DNA of 64,000 nt from Halichondria panicea (GCF_963675165.1 NC_087385.1:3224501-3288500); one strand, 5' to 3'; counted from the stretch's first letter, positions 22,201 to 33,620 are shown. Program-made: numbers and translations. Notes: generated by a model not told the origin, from the sequence alone.

Positions 22201-25200
22201 ATGGCAGCTAACAGCACAATATGTGCTCGTTGCAATCGGGACAAGCGAATTCCTAAACTTTACTCCGCAACTAACAACATGGACCCAGGCCACCACAATT
22301 ACAGGTGAGTGTTTTAAACTGACAGTGTGCACTATTTTAAATGCAGGGTCTCACACAAGTTGAAGAGATGCTCAATCTATCGATTACCACTCGCCATGTC
22401 GTCAACCTCCCACAAGATGTGGTATCATTTGCACAATCTCTACCAAGACTACCAGCAAATTTGGATATGTTAGTAGTGCGAAAGGACAATCCCTTCATGT
22501 ACGGTAGATCTGTTGTACAACAAGCAGTCTCGTATCTACTAGAGAACAATAAATACTACATAGCCAATGCTGTACATCTCAACGTTGAGGCTACCTACCC
22601 GAAGATGGTGACTTAGCAAACATCAGATCACTTCATATGGATGAACCACACACAGAGCCATCTGAAGATTTATATGGAGCCCACTTGTCCACATCATTCA
22701 TTCCTAATGCTACACAGCAAAGAACCGAGCAAGAGACGGTACATCAGTCAATTCAAGATTTGCAGAGTGGTGGATGTTCCAACACTCTTATTTGGCCTAC
22801 GATCGGAGGAACTGCAATCAACGAGTTCACCACTGAGGGATACTTTAGCATGGCGTTCCCCACGTTGTTCCCCACTGGGGCAGCTGACTTCCTTGGACAA
22901 CGCTTCAACAAAGTAACCATCGGAAATTATTTCACCCACCTACTTAAGTATGATGACGGTCGCTTTGCTAGGCACCCTCGGTTCCGGTTTTTTGCTGAGA
23001 TGAGGTGGCGTGCTAGCAGCACCCAGGTGACGCCCAGCTAACAGTGGATGAGCTTCGAGACATGGTTGGAAGGGAAGGAGAGGCTTTTTCCAACAGACTA
23101 TGCATCCAGTCTTTGTGGAACCAGACAATTCTGCGCAGTCGTGTCATCAGTATGGTCGACACCCTTGGACTACCCACCATCTTTTTCACACACAGTGCAG
23201 CTGATCTGCAATGGCCAGAACTTGCTCATCTCATCTGCCAGGAAGATCCTGACTCTTCAAAGAGTAGAATCAAAGCTGTCAATGACAACCCAGCTATTGC
23301 TGATTGGTTTTTCTGTCACAGAATACAAAAGTTTGTTGAAGTATTCTACCTTGGTGTGCTAAATGCCACCGACTACTGGTTTCGTTTTGAATGGCAGTAC
23401 AGAGGCAGTCCACATGTGCACGGAGTGGCATGGTTACCGAACGCTCCAGATGTTGAGCAGCTACTTAAGTCAACCGAGAACATTGAATCACGAGAACATT
23501 GAATCACTGAAGGACAAGATCATTCAGTATGCAAACAACGTGGTCACTACCATAAACCCTGCTGTTGCAGTAGTCAATAACTCGACGTCTGGAAATGATA
23601 AACTGCATGTCCACATTCATGCCGATAGCTGTACAGAGTTAAAGCTGTTGATCATGCCATCATTGCGTGCTGTTAGTAGAGCTGGGTCTTCTTCTGTGAC
23701 AATGACTGTCTCGGGTTGTAATGGTTTAGGGTAGCCAAATCTACATGCTTGTTTGCCATGACGAGTTCGAAGGCAATATGCTTCAGAACATCGGGTGTGT
23801 CTCTGGCATGTTGAAATAAGTTGAGAAAGGTCTTCATCGCGATCTTGAACATCCAAGTATGACTTGTTGCAGATGTGAGGTTGAGTGACTGGAGGAGGTG
23901 CATCTTCCACATTGGAGCCGTCAGGTGCACAAAGTACGTCACCAACAGTGAGCCAAGGTCCGAGACTGTCAAGGATACCTTCACCAGGATAGTGAGAGGC
24001 CTCAAAGATGGGAACAAGTCCCTCAAGACTGTTCAAAAGCTCCTAATACACACTGTAGGAGACAGAGACTACTCAGCTCAAGATACATGTCACATCCTCT
24101 ACAGCTTCCAATGTACAATGCATCTCGTGACTTTATTACGCTAAGTTTGGATGGTTCAAGAGCAGTTGAAGAACGCATCCAACAAGATGGTCGAGGAACA
24201 GCTCTGTCCATTCTAGACCACTACCTTGCCCGACCATCCACTCCAACCTATAGCACATTAACTACCCTACACCATGCCCAAGGAGCTGGGTGAACAGCCT
24301 AACAAGAGGAGGAAGAACGTTGTGGTCATTACACGACCATTCTACCCACCTGATCCTGCTGGACCCAAGTACGAGCAGTACTGTCAGCAATTTCCGGCAA
24401 CTGTCCAATCTGCTTGCAGGCCATGACACATACACGGAAGCTTATGCTGAGCTTCCTACCTCCCTTGAAGTAGACATAATTATTTAACCTGGATCAATAT
24501 CAACACGATAATACTAAGGTACGTTTTACATATTGTGCCAACATATACACACCATAAAATTATTTATGTACAATTTCTGTTTCAGGATGAGGAAGATCCT
24601 TCTCAAACCCGCCCACAACGAGCACAAGAAGAGTGGATGCTCATATGCCAGAGAACAGCAAATCTTCAACCAGGCAGCAGCTCACAAGAGGACTTTGATT
24701 GGACAGCAGCTGCCCAATGCTATCCCAACTTGGACGAGATGCCTACATTTGTCACTAGGAACAGGCAACAGATAGGACCACGCACCTTCACAACGTCAGC
24801 AAGTCCAGAAAATCTCCAAGAACGTCAACTTAGGTGTACACCACAGTCAAAGACCACTACCTGAACAACAACCCTACACCACTCAGGATAATTGTTATGG
24901 GTACAGCTGGCACAGGGAAGTCATATCTAATCCAGTGCATCAGACTGCTGTTAGGTGACACCCTCAAAGTCTCCGCTCCAACTGGTGTAGCTTCCTTTAT
25001 CATCGAAGGAACTACACTTCACTCACTACTACATCTTCCAACAAGAGGAGAATTTAAGCAGCTAGAAGGAAATCGTCTCCACCGGCTATGATTGGGAGAA
25101 AAGTATTTGGACAGATCAAGCTTTCCCCCATCGTGCTCAAGAAGTTTTTGGTGGATGCTCGCTGCTGCTGTTTGGAGATTTTGGTCAACTGCCACCAGTT

Positions 25201-26070
25201 ATGGATCTACCTCTCTACACAACTGACACCCGTACGGAACTCTCTGATCAGGAAGATCAGCCTACACCCAGTTTGACAGAGCTTTCATACTTACACAAGT
25301 GATGCGTCAAGCTGGTAATGACCCAAGTCAAGTGCAGTTCAGAGACATCCTTCTCAAGTTGAGAAATGCAGAGATTACAGCCCAAGATTGGGAGGAACTC
25401 ACACCAACCAACGTGCAAGATCTCACACCTTTTGTCAATGCTCTATCCTACAGTTGAGGCAGTGGTTGAATACAACATCACCAAACTCTAATCAGCCTAT
25501 TGCCACTATCAAAGCCATTCACACTGGAGCCAATGCTGCCGGAAGCTGTTATATGCCTCGCCAAGTCAGCTCGTGTCATGCTCACCAGCAACCTCTGGGT
25601 AGAAACCGGCCTTGTGAATGGAGCAATGGAAGCTATTTGCTACAGAAATGGAGGCCTACCTCTAGCAGTGATGGTCAAGCTTGACCACTACACAGGACCA
25701 ACACTCCATGATGGCACTGTGCCTATAACACCCCTCAGATGCACCTGGTCCAACTCAGGTGTACAGTGCTCTCGCCCTCTCAAGCTAGCCTGGGCTGTCA
25801 CCATCCACAAGTCCCAAGGACTTACTCTTGACAAAGTAGTAGTGGATGTTGGCAAAAAAGAATTTTGTTGTGGACTCCAGAGTTTGTCACATAACAGACC
25901 TTCTGTTTACTTCACCATTCACTTTCCAGCGCTTGACCTCTCTCTCCCTCTCTCCAACAGCCAGCGTCTTTGTGAAAGAAAGCTGGAAGACCAACGGCTT
26001 TTCAACAAACAAGCTCAATCTCTCCACCCACACACACATCTTCAGCATTACCGTGATCCATGATCTCATC
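22201..26070 (+). pseudogene. Helitron replication protein (DUF6570, Rep and Pif1 helicase), decayed
   Basis: A rolling-circle transposon protein spread over several frames. Exon 1 (22201-22304) has ICARCNRDKRIPKLYS and a gtgagt donor; exon 2 (from 22347) has LTQVEEMLN and HVVNLPQDVVSF, the DUF6570-type N-terminus. The Helitron_like_N/Rep part follows (22637-23500) with FPTLFPTGAADF, FFTHSAADLQWPELAHLI and the HUH motif in GSPHVHGVAWL (His-Val-His at about 23411). Later come DYSAQDTCHIL and RDFITLSLDGSRAVEER. The Pif1-type helicase shows Walker A GTAGTGKS (about 24899-24922), FGDFGQLPPV-like motif III split by a frame change (about 25170-25200) and TIHKSQGLTLDKVVVDVG (about 25800-25850). Breaks include a 16-bp tandem duplication (23475-23506), several small deletions and an inverted 356-bp segment. 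No Helitron 5'-TC or 3' hairpin-CTRR end was located. Certainly inactive as given. Confidence 0.9.
23570..23925 (-). other. Inverted 356-bp segment inside the Helitron Rep gene
   Basis: Between plus-strand VVTTINPAVA (ending about 23569) and plus-strand KYVTNSEPRSETV (from about 23930), the coding sequence reads only on the minus strand. There it gives APDGSNVEDAPPP, HICNKSYLDVQDRDEDLSQL, TCQRHTRCSEAYCLRTRHGK, RFGYPKPLQPETVI, TARNDGMINSF, QLSA, then NVDMQFIISRR and DYC. Those pieces are exactly what should lie between the two plus-strand parts. Both breakpoints fall at the self-complementary tetranucleotide TGCA (23566-23569 and 23926-23929). Confidence 0.85.
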
Positions 26071-26800
26071 ACTATGAATGACCATGAGGACTCACACTTC
26101 TATAAAAAGCTAAGTGATCCATTTACACATCATAATAAAATTATTGTAATCATTAATTTGTATGTACACATGTAGTAATCACAACCCTTTCCTTCATAGC
26201 ATAATAACATCAAAACAAAAATCCGTGATCAAAAGTCCTAGGTAATCGCCTGCTTGGGTGAAACTGCAAGGGGGAGGTTTACCTCTCAAAGTCCCAAGAT
26301 TAACAGCTAAATGTAAATCCTAGGTGAAAACAGTTCATGGTGAAAGCAGTTCATGGTGAAATCAACTACAGAGATTTTCAAGTAAGTTGAAGGAATGCTT
26401 CAGCTGTACAGAGCAACTTTACACTCTGCTTCTGTACCACCATAGTCCGCTAGCCTAAGTACAACTATAACATGACTGACCTGATATGCCAACCCTTTTA
26501 ATATATACAGGTTATCACATGGAAAACCCTCGGCCTTGAGCTTGGCCATTGTGAATCTGTACCTCCCATCATCTACACCAACATTTTCTTTCCAATATAA
26601 TTATACCTGCCCAGTAATTTTTACAAAGACTCCTATGATGATTTTATACGCCTATCATATGATAACTGCGTATGCATCTGAGGAGTCTTGACTTCATGCA
26701 TTCTACATTTTCAATGTCCACAATCACTTTAATATTCTCATTTTTGATTACTACAACAAATTTCATGTGATTGTTCATTGTGTTTCTAGCTACTGACGTT
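26071..26800. other. No gene recognised between the Helitron helicase and the coiled-coil gene
   Basis: AT-rich spacer with a tandem tggtgaaagcagttca-type duplication near 26335-26365. No Helitron 3' terminus was recognised. Confidence 0.4.
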
Positions 26801-26839
26801 GATGAATGGGTTATGGGCTATGATTGTATACGGTTTCCT

Positions 26840-27478
26840 TTATTTACGATGTCCTTGATATCGTCCTCGTCCACGTGACTTAAACTTCAATTCAACTTTA
26901 TATCTTTCTTCGGCCTCGGCCTCAATTCTTGCTCTTTTTCTCATTTCTTCCTCCCTTCGATCATCCACTTCTCTTTCTCTCTTCTTCCTTTCCTTCATTC
27001 GTTCATCTTTTTCTAGCTTTTTCAACTTTCGATCCATCTGCATCATTTGTCTTTCCATTTTTATCCTGCTTGCTTGATCCTTCTTTCTTGATCAATTAAC
27101 ATCAATTCCTTTTCACGCAAATCTACTTCTTTGCAAATCTACTTCTTTCTGTCTGAGAGCTGCGTCTTTCTTTTCCGGGTTTGAACCCCATCCCCAGTCA
27201 ACAGCGTCATGATACTTTGTATCTGACAGTCTCACTAAAGAAGGAGCACTTGGCCATCTAGGTATGAGTGTTCTTTCTTGGACAATCTTACCACATGGCT
27301 CTTTACTATACCTTGCGCATGTGCAATGTTCACAAGGCAGTACTCCTTGTGGCCATTTACAGTTGACTTTGATCGTGATAATCTTCTTCAATCCAAAAGT
27401 AGATGGCTTCCAACTCAGCTGATAGCACCGAAACGGAGTTTCAAAACATTGCCAGTTACACCGAGTGTGACTCCGCAA
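26840..27478 (-). CDS. Coiled-coil protein, divergent partner of the RPA-like gene
   Basis: The minus strand encodes an N-terminal part with GVLPCEHCTCARYSKEPCGK (Cys/His-rich) and DAVDWGWGSNPEKKDAALRQ. A long charged coiled coil then reads MERQMMQMDRKLKKLEKDER, an Arg/Lys/Glu-only stretch, and a basic tail SRGRGRYQGHRK. The two frames are separated by a 15-16-bp tandem duplication (27120-27151) and a short gap; without it they would probably join. The 5' end is not fixed, since the open frame overlaps the RPA-like start on the other strand (27403). The two genes diverge from a shared promoter region. No named family is recognised; the tail suggests nucleic-acid binding, which is inference only. 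Confidence 0.45.
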
Positions 27479-28436
27479 AAGTGACTGGTGTTGGTGTTGT
27501 TGTCAACGTTAGCGACATGTCCCCATCGAAGAAAGGAACCGACTATTTTCATGCTACTTTACATGATGGGGTTGAACAAACGGGCTTCCGAAAACGTCAA
27601 AGAGACCTTCTCAAAGAATTCGAAGAAAATGGCGAAACAGTGGACATATCAGCCTGTAAAATCAAAAAGAGCAAATTCGCAGAAGACTTTAATGTACAAC
27701 TGGCAACAAACACAGCATTTACAACATCACCTCAAAAATTATCTATCGATCGCAATAAATTTTCCCCAAACAGTGATGTTCAGCTTTGTGATCTAGCCAA
27801 TGTTTTGGATGGAACTAGAGTATCTTCTGTTATCAAAGTTCTACGACTAGAAAGCAAGGCTACTGTATCAGGTGGTCAATCATTACAGAATGTCATAATT
27901 GCCGATTCAACTGAAGCAAACAAAATAGTGCTGTGGAACGACGACATCGGAAAGTTAGAGGAGGGCAAATGTTACCATCTGAAGCTCAAATCTTACAAAA
28001 AAGAAAAATCGCTCCAATATCCCAATATCCCAAACACGGTGCTACAGTTGAAGAACTGGATGATATTGGTACAGTGGCACCTGACGACGTCGCTCTTTAC
28101 GATCATATTGTCGATTCAGAAGTTGCAGGTATACTATCTTTTGACAACTTTTTAATGTGCATAGTATGCAAAAGTAAAGTTGACACATTCGACAATAAAT
28201 TGGGAACCTGCTCAAGCTGTAAAATGACTCAAAAGGTCAACCTCTGCACCAAACAAATGAAAGCGAAACTACTTCTCACCCGCACTGGAGGAAGTTATAT
28301 AACACTTACTGTTTTCGGCAATCACCTCAAAGAAATTTGTAATCATGAAACTGTCTCCCCAGACAATCTCCTAGCTGCCCGTCCTTTCAACTTTACATAC
28401 AAAGATCAAATCATCAACACAATTTTTCGTTCATAA
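27403..28436 (+). CDS. RPA70-like OB-fold single-stranded-DNA-binding protein, one 8-bp duplication from intact
   Basis: A single-exon gene starting MASNSADSTETEFQN. Residues about 25-60 (TGVGVVVNVSDMSP, GTDYFHATLHDG) resemble a first OB fold. Residues about 125-200 (VLDGTRVSSVIKVLR, NVIIADSTEANKIVLWND, KLEEGKCYHLKLKS) are a clear second OB fold of the RPA1 type. The C-terminal part has a four-cysteine ribbon (CIVC ... CSSC) followed by LLLTRTGGSYITLTVFG, like the RPA1 zinc OB fold. The frame shifts at 28015-28030, where the 8-bp unit caatatcc is tandemly duplicated. Counting one unit only, the span is 1,026 nt, exactly 342 codons including the stop. AATAAA overlaps the stop (28435-28440). 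RPA-like genes are known Helitron cargo in plants and some animals, and this one lies 1.3 kb beyond a Helitron helicase. It could instead be an independent gene. Confidence 0.7.
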
Positions 28437-28754
28437 TAAACACTTTACTTGTTGGACTTCTATAATTATCTTATTCCTGTAATGTTAATATTATCATTAC
28501 AACTTTGCCTTCATTATTAACTTTTCTCTTAATCGCTGATGCTCGCCCCAAACATGCTCCTAGTTATATCTTTAATTCAGTTTTCCTGCAGGTAGCTAGG
28601 AGTGGAGGCTGCTGATCAGATCAATTGGCGAGGACTTCACAGCGTGGCCCCTAGATGAGCGGGCGCCACGGATACATTGTATTGCAGATCTCAGTAGAGA
28701 GAAAGACAGGCGGGCACGTAGCCAATACAGGGTTGAGCAGTATGTCTGCTCCCA
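28437..28754. other. No gene recognised
   Basis: Short AT-rich spacer between the RPA-like polyadenylation signal and the reverse-transcriptase relic. Nothing else recognised. Confidence 0.4.
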
Positions 28755-29640
28755 TTTTTCAGCTAGACGAGAGCTTGTAGAATGTTGCGGACTGTTTTGC
28801 CATGCCCCCTGTGGCTATTGGAGTGAAGGTTGAGTGTTCGACATCTCGGATTCGTTGCTCATAAGCTCTTTTTTCATTTTCGTGTTTTTTGTAACAGTTT
28901 GCAATGCTAGAGTTTTTGTTTGACGGAGCATGTGGGTTAAACACCCGGACATCCAGGAATGTCTTCTCTTGGCGTCCTATCCCTTCATGGAGACATCAAG
29001 TCTAGCACCATCCGATATATTGGCGGTTCTGTGAGCAAGGGTTTCGCCAGTCAGGGGTTTGAGATCAGGTTCCACCGAGACATCATGACAGATTTCTGTG
29101 AGTAGGTCGGCAGTGATATCCATGATTTCATTGTGGCGGATCGATGGAAATCGAGGACGTGCTCGACCGAGAAGTTGGTCGCAGTGTATTGGCGTACCTC
29201 CAGGCGTCCAACCATAGCGTAGACATAGGGCGTCCACAAAGGTACCTTTGTGTAGACTGAAGCCAAACTCCGAGATCGGTAGTGAGGTTAGCCAATTGGA
29301 GGCACCTCTCTCGCTTGCGAGATCCAGCGTCCTAGTGGTGAGACGCTGCTTGATTTTTTCTGCTGGTAGGGTGGATTGTTCCCTGCGCAGCTGTTTGACG
29401 GCAGATTTGGCTGACAGCTGGGCATCCATGCACCCGAAGGAGTATTCTGGATTTTTTAGCAGGATGGACTCTATCAGTGGCTAGTGGGAAGCGGAGAACT
29501 GTAGATCACACTGTTTTGCTGGGTTGCTTAGGCCCAGACCCCCGAATCTTGTGGGCAGGGCAAAGATATCCCTATCTGTGTCATTAGGGGGTGGTCTTCC
29601 AGTGATGGTGGGAATGAACACAGTGCTCTCCAGCGGTTGA
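28755..29640 (-). pseudogene. Reverse-transcriptase element, C-terminal region
   Basis: Read leftward from 29640, the minus strand gives ALPTRFGGLGLSNPAK, then a frame with LKNPEYSFGCMDAQLSAKSA, GASNWLTSLPISEFGFSLHK, DALCLRYGWTPGG, PSIRHNEIMDITADLLTE, PLTGETLAHRTANISDGARL and, after a frame change, VFNPHAPSNKNSSI and YEQRIRDVEH. This is the conserved tail of large RT proteins of non-LTR type in corals, sponges and fish. The spaced acidic residues (DGARLDV and the expected DVRVFNPHA) suggest a restriction-like endonuclease, but I cannot assign a clade. The RT catalytic domain is not in the window; this is a truncated tail. In-frame stops and shifts make it non-functional. Confidence 0.6.
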
Positions 29641-29819
29641 AACTGACTGCCCACTATATTTAGAACAAGCAGGCTACTCCATCAAGAAACTATAGAAGGG
29701 ATGTTTCTGCTCCAATACCTAGATCTACACTCCTACGCTATAATAAGCTAGCAAATAAGTCAGGTAAGCTTAAAACCAGCTGTCTTTATGCGTGTTTATA
29801 GCATAATTGAGTGGAAGCT

Positions 29820-30580
29820 GTATTTTGTTGAAGGCGTGCCTGCCTGGCCTCAGGAGTCTCTGTAATGAACAGTGAACAATGCTAACGTTTGGTTGTATCA
29901 GTTACCGGAGGCTCTGCTGCTTTGGGTGGAACTTGTTGTAGGCGTGCCTGCCTGACCTCAGGAGTCTCTGTAATGAACAATAATTATTATGAACAATAAT
30001 ATTGGCTAACGTTTTGGTTGTATCAGTTACCGGAGGCTCTGCTGCTTTGGGTGGAAGCAGCATCTTGTAGGCGTGCCTGCCTGACCTCAGGAGTCTCTGT
30101 AATGAACAATAATTATGAACAAGCTAACGTTTTGGTTGTATCAGGCTCTGCTGCTTTGGGTGGAAGCAGCATTTTGTTGTAGGCGTGCCTGTCTGGCCTC
30201 AGGAGTCTCTGTAATGAACAGTGAACAATAATATCGGCTAACGCTTTGGACGTACTTACCGGAGGCTCTGCTGCTTTGGGTGGAAGCAGCATTTTGTTGT
30301 AGGCGTGCATGCCTGACCTCACAACTTTCTGTGTTTCGTCTGAGTTGCTGCGTTGATCTATTGGCATCCATTTGTGCCTGTCGAGCTTGTGCAGTTTCTA
30401 CAATGATGCTTCACTTCACTTAGTTATTAAATTACCTTGAGTCCTACGTGCCCTGTATCTTTCAGCCTTGTTTCCTTTGCTCAGCAGTTTCCTGCGCTCT
30501 TGCCTGTCGCTCTCGCTCCCTCCTTCTTCCTAACCTTTCTTGTTTCCTTTCGTTGTTAGTGTCCATCTTTATCGAAATCG
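29820..30580 (-). CDS. Gene with tandemly repeated 69-nt exons encoding a 23-residue repeat
   Basis: The probable first exon starts at an ATG (30566) with MDTNNERKQERLGRRRERER and QARAQETAEQRKQG. Downstream, five tandem units (beginning near 30302, 30182, 30070, 29941 and 29833, spaced 108-129 bp) each hold an attacag acceptor and a 69-nt exon; most are followed by a gtaagt or gtaact donor. Each exon encodes ETPEARQARLQQNAASTQ then SSRAS. Exons start and end in phase 1, so any number can be spliced in frame. Units differ by small indels: one lacks the end of the exon and its donor (near 30140) and two have shortened Gln/Asn-Ala stretches. Similar Arg/Gln-rich TPEQRQARL repeats occur upstream of Helitron-type proteins in animals, as I recall, but no such domain follows here; an RT tail begins at 29640. 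Confidence 0.55.
29830..30330. repeat. Tandem array, five units of about 108-129 bp
   Basis: Each unit contains ggcgtgcctgcctg, ctcaggagtctctgtaatga, a variable AT-rich intron, and ggctctgctgctttgggtgg. Repeat and exon-intron unit coincide, so the array grew by duplicating an exon with its intron. Confidence 0.85.
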
Positions 30581-30990
30581 CGTGCCTTGTGGCCTCATCT
30601 GTGCTAGCTAGCTCTTGTGCCCATAGATCTTGTGCCCATGCGCAGCTTTCACGTAAAAGTTGGTAAAGGGTCACGAGTACAAAAAACAAATATCGTGCCG
30701 GTCCATGACACACACACACACAGACACACAGACAAAATTGCAACGTTCATCACTAGGAAGGGACTCGCCCCAATTATTAACATTACAATTATTTTTCTTC
30801 CACTACTATCTCTACTATCTTGTACATGCTTTGTTAAGTTTTCATTAAAAAAAAAAAAAAAAATGTAGAAAAGAGTGCACTATTTAGAAAACGCACGTGG
30901 CAGTATCTACCAGCTAGCTAGCTCTATCATACATGGCTAACATACAGTTACAATACAATACTGGAGATTGCACAATCTTTGCAACACATG
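30581..30990. other. Simple repeats, no gene
   Basis: A (CA)-rich tract at about 30706-30735 and a poly-A run at 30846-30862. A 15-16-bp duplication (agatcttgtgcccat) lies near 30604-30635. The minus-strand open frame through the CA tract is low-complexity. Confidence 0.5.
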
Positions 30991-30999
30991 AATAGAAAC

Positions 31000-32427
31000 A
31001 AGTGTGAGCAGACCATCTCCACCATTCAAGAGTGAAGAGAATGATAGCTCTGACTACTCAGACTCCGGGTTCCCACTTCACTCACCGCAAGCCTTCTCAC
31101 CTCAAGCAGTGAGGCCCTCCACTAAGCTGAAAGACAATGTGGAAAGTATCAAGGCACACCAATCAAGTAAGTTTTGCATACTTAACTAGCTATTAACTAC
31201 ATCCGATGTATTGTGCTTTCAGGGATGGCTATTGTGAAGTGTTCCCAGACTGGCAGGCAGCAGCTGTCAACTGGCGATGGCGAAGACGAACCACTCACTA
31301 TGGATCACTTGACAAAAGGGTGATAAAAGGGAGCAAGTTGATGCTGAGGTAGGATCAATTCAGGTAGGATCAAAGGATCGAGTAATTGATAGTGTTGAGT
31401 AATTGATAGTTAGTGTGATAGTGTTAGTGTTAGTGTTTAAATTATGCATGTTTTATTGATGTTTTATTGCCGCCGTTCTTTTGGAACCGAGCACTCTTGT
31501 CATGGCCAAGACGGAATTCCGTCTTGACCAATCAAATTGCAGAAGTAGTCCAGTCAGTCAGGTGATGAACTTGGAGGCAGCAAAGAACTGCACTTTGCTC
31601 AACGCATTTGGATAATCATTACGCATGCATAAGGTAAACACTTCATACATAGAAGCTGCTACGAAGCATAAGCAAGGCAAGCGATTTAGCACCACAGCAA
31701 AACACAAGCTGATTCATGAATGAGACTAGTTTTATTGTACCCCAGATGAAAGTGACAAGGAGAAAAGATGACAAGGAGAAAAGAAAAGAAAAAAAAGGGA
31801 AACAACCGCAAAAAAAATTATCGACCACGGGAAGAAGAGATATTCTGAAGTACGCTCAAAAGAAGCGAAAACTGGATGATCCTATTTTCATAGTGACAAG
31901 GTGTAGATTACGACTAAATTAGATTGCTACATGTACCGTTTACTTGTACCGTTTACTGCCCTTTCAGGTGGAGAACTCCATGGGTGAGGTCATATCAAGA
32001 CTCGACCGGATGGAAAACTCTTTGGCAGATATTGTGAAAGCTTCTCCACGCTCTGTAGACGTAGCAGTGAAGATTGAGCTGAGCTGATGAAATTGTAAGT
32101 GTATAACAAAATTATTATGTGTACTCTTATCGTACTAATGTATTATGTTTGTACAGGTAAATGGTCGGAGGCGGATACCGATGCCTACGCCTTTGCCCTC
32201 ATACTCATGGATGCCTTGTTTTCGAGGAACTTTCCCAGTCTCTCGTATACCAGTCGGACAAGAGCAAAAAACCAGGTCTGGATGAAGAAAGGGTGGATAA
32301 AGAAAGGGTGAAGCAAATGATGAGGTTGGTAGAGAAAAGATTTGGTGCAGAAGAATGGAGCGAAAAAACATTGATTGCGAAAGCAAACCAGAAGTGCCGG
32401 GATTCTAAACCCATAGTTATAAATTAA
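31000..32427 (+). CDS. Multi-exon gene with a possible C-terminal BEN-like domain
   Basis: Candidate plus-strand exons: 31004-31150 (SRPSPPFKSEENDSSDYSDS, SPQAVRPSTKLKDNVESIKA, then a gtaagt donor); one after a ctttcag acceptor at 31223; 31745-31915 (very basic, KVTRRKDDKEKRKEKKGKQP); one after ttcag at 31970 (VENSMGEVISRLDRMENSLA, helical); and a last exon after tacag at 32158 to the stop at 32427. The last exon reads ALILMDALFSR, ELSQSLVYQSDKS, ERVKQMMRLVEKRFG and AKANQKCRD in two overlapping frames. The LMDALFSR...EL...LD..RV...V.KRF...NQKCRD spacing resembles BEN domains, which bind DNA and act in chromatin. The frame changes within the last exon near 32225, and a 12-bp repeat (gaagaaagggtg/gataaagaaagggtg) adjoins. 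The domain call is tentative. Confidence 0.4.
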
Positions 32428-33620
32428 GCACTGCTTATTATTTCTGTTGTCCCGTCTTTACTCAGTATTACATATAATTATTTCCTTTACATGTTTCTCA
32501 CATGACATGTGTTTCTTACAGACATGAGCTTGCATGATTAACATACAAGTTTCAAGCAAGTTTCAAGTGTGTTCATGAGCCTTACAAGATTCATGCAAAG
32601 TACCATTCATGATGCTTGCACCATTATCATGAATGAACCTTGACACTATTTTGGCAAGCTGTTGTCATGGCAATATACTTGACAAGACCATGTCAAGACC
32701 TTCTAATAGGGTAGTGCTTTGAAGTATCCAGGTGCGCACACGCAGCCTAATATAAGTTGCTACGCACATTTGGTATCATTCAGTAGATCAAAAGGCATTC
32801 ATTAACAATTCATGTGAATTAACAATTCATGTGACTTCAATGAATAACAAATAGGGTATAAATATCGCATAAAAACATGAATAATAAATTTGAAACCACA
32901 CCCAATTTTCAACATTTCGTTGAGTTCCAGGTTGTTCTAATTATGAACTAAGTGGCAGTCTTGAAACAGCGGTGAGGTAACCGTGGAATGCGCATGCGCA
33001 TTATACTATACAACCCTGTACAACCTGTAAGTTACACAATCTTTACCCACTTACATGCAAGTACATGCATTGCAGAATTCAAAGTAGGAATATTGAACCT
33101 ACTTAACATAGGGGCCTCTGCCTTCCGGAGCTCTTCATTACAAATCACACTCTGTCCACAAATTATAGTCTTTACTGAAACAATGGACAGGTTAATCGGG
33201 AAATATCCAGTCATAACGTATCCATGAGAAATAAATCTGGTTATTTGGCAGGGCACCAGCGCCTAGGCACCGAAGTTGATGAGGTGATTGATCTAGTGAG
33301 CATGCACCCAACTAGTTTTTAATTATACACACACATCAGTATAAAGTATAAACAACGCTCAGCTAGCTTGCAGAGAATAATTTAATTACTTTATTTCTGG
33401 TTATTTTATCTCTGGTTCTTGGTACATGGTCTAATCTACATGGTCTAATCTACAGTTGATGTTGCTGACTGAAGCTCAGGAGCACTGTCCATTGAGGGTT
33501 ACCCTATCAAAATGTGTGGTAGCCCGTGGTAGCCCGTGAAAGCTGAAGGATCTTACTAAGTCTGAACATTTTTCTTGTTGATGAAAAGTGCTCGTTTGGT
33601 CGATAACAAATCAACGTTGG
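32428..33620. other. No gene recognised
   Basis: No coding family recognised. Microduplications occur at about 32800-32835 (ttaacaattcatgtga unit), 33425-33452 (tacatggtctaatc unit) and 33518-33538 (ggtagcccgt unit). Confidence 0.4.

Noticed and set aside
28437-28620. Helitron 3' end (hairpin plus CTAG) after the RPA-like gene
   Set aside because: A ctag followed by t is present near 28560, but there is no convincing hairpin before it, so the boundary cannot be claimed.
29830-30330. CRISPR-like array
   Set aside because: Units are over 100 bp, contain exon and splice sites and lack short unique spacers; the genome is eukaryotic.
30462-30743. Longer minus-strand start reaching into the CA repeat (MQFCLCVCVCVC...)
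   Set aside because: The extension is a translated dinucleotide repeat; the ATG at 30566 is the likelier start.
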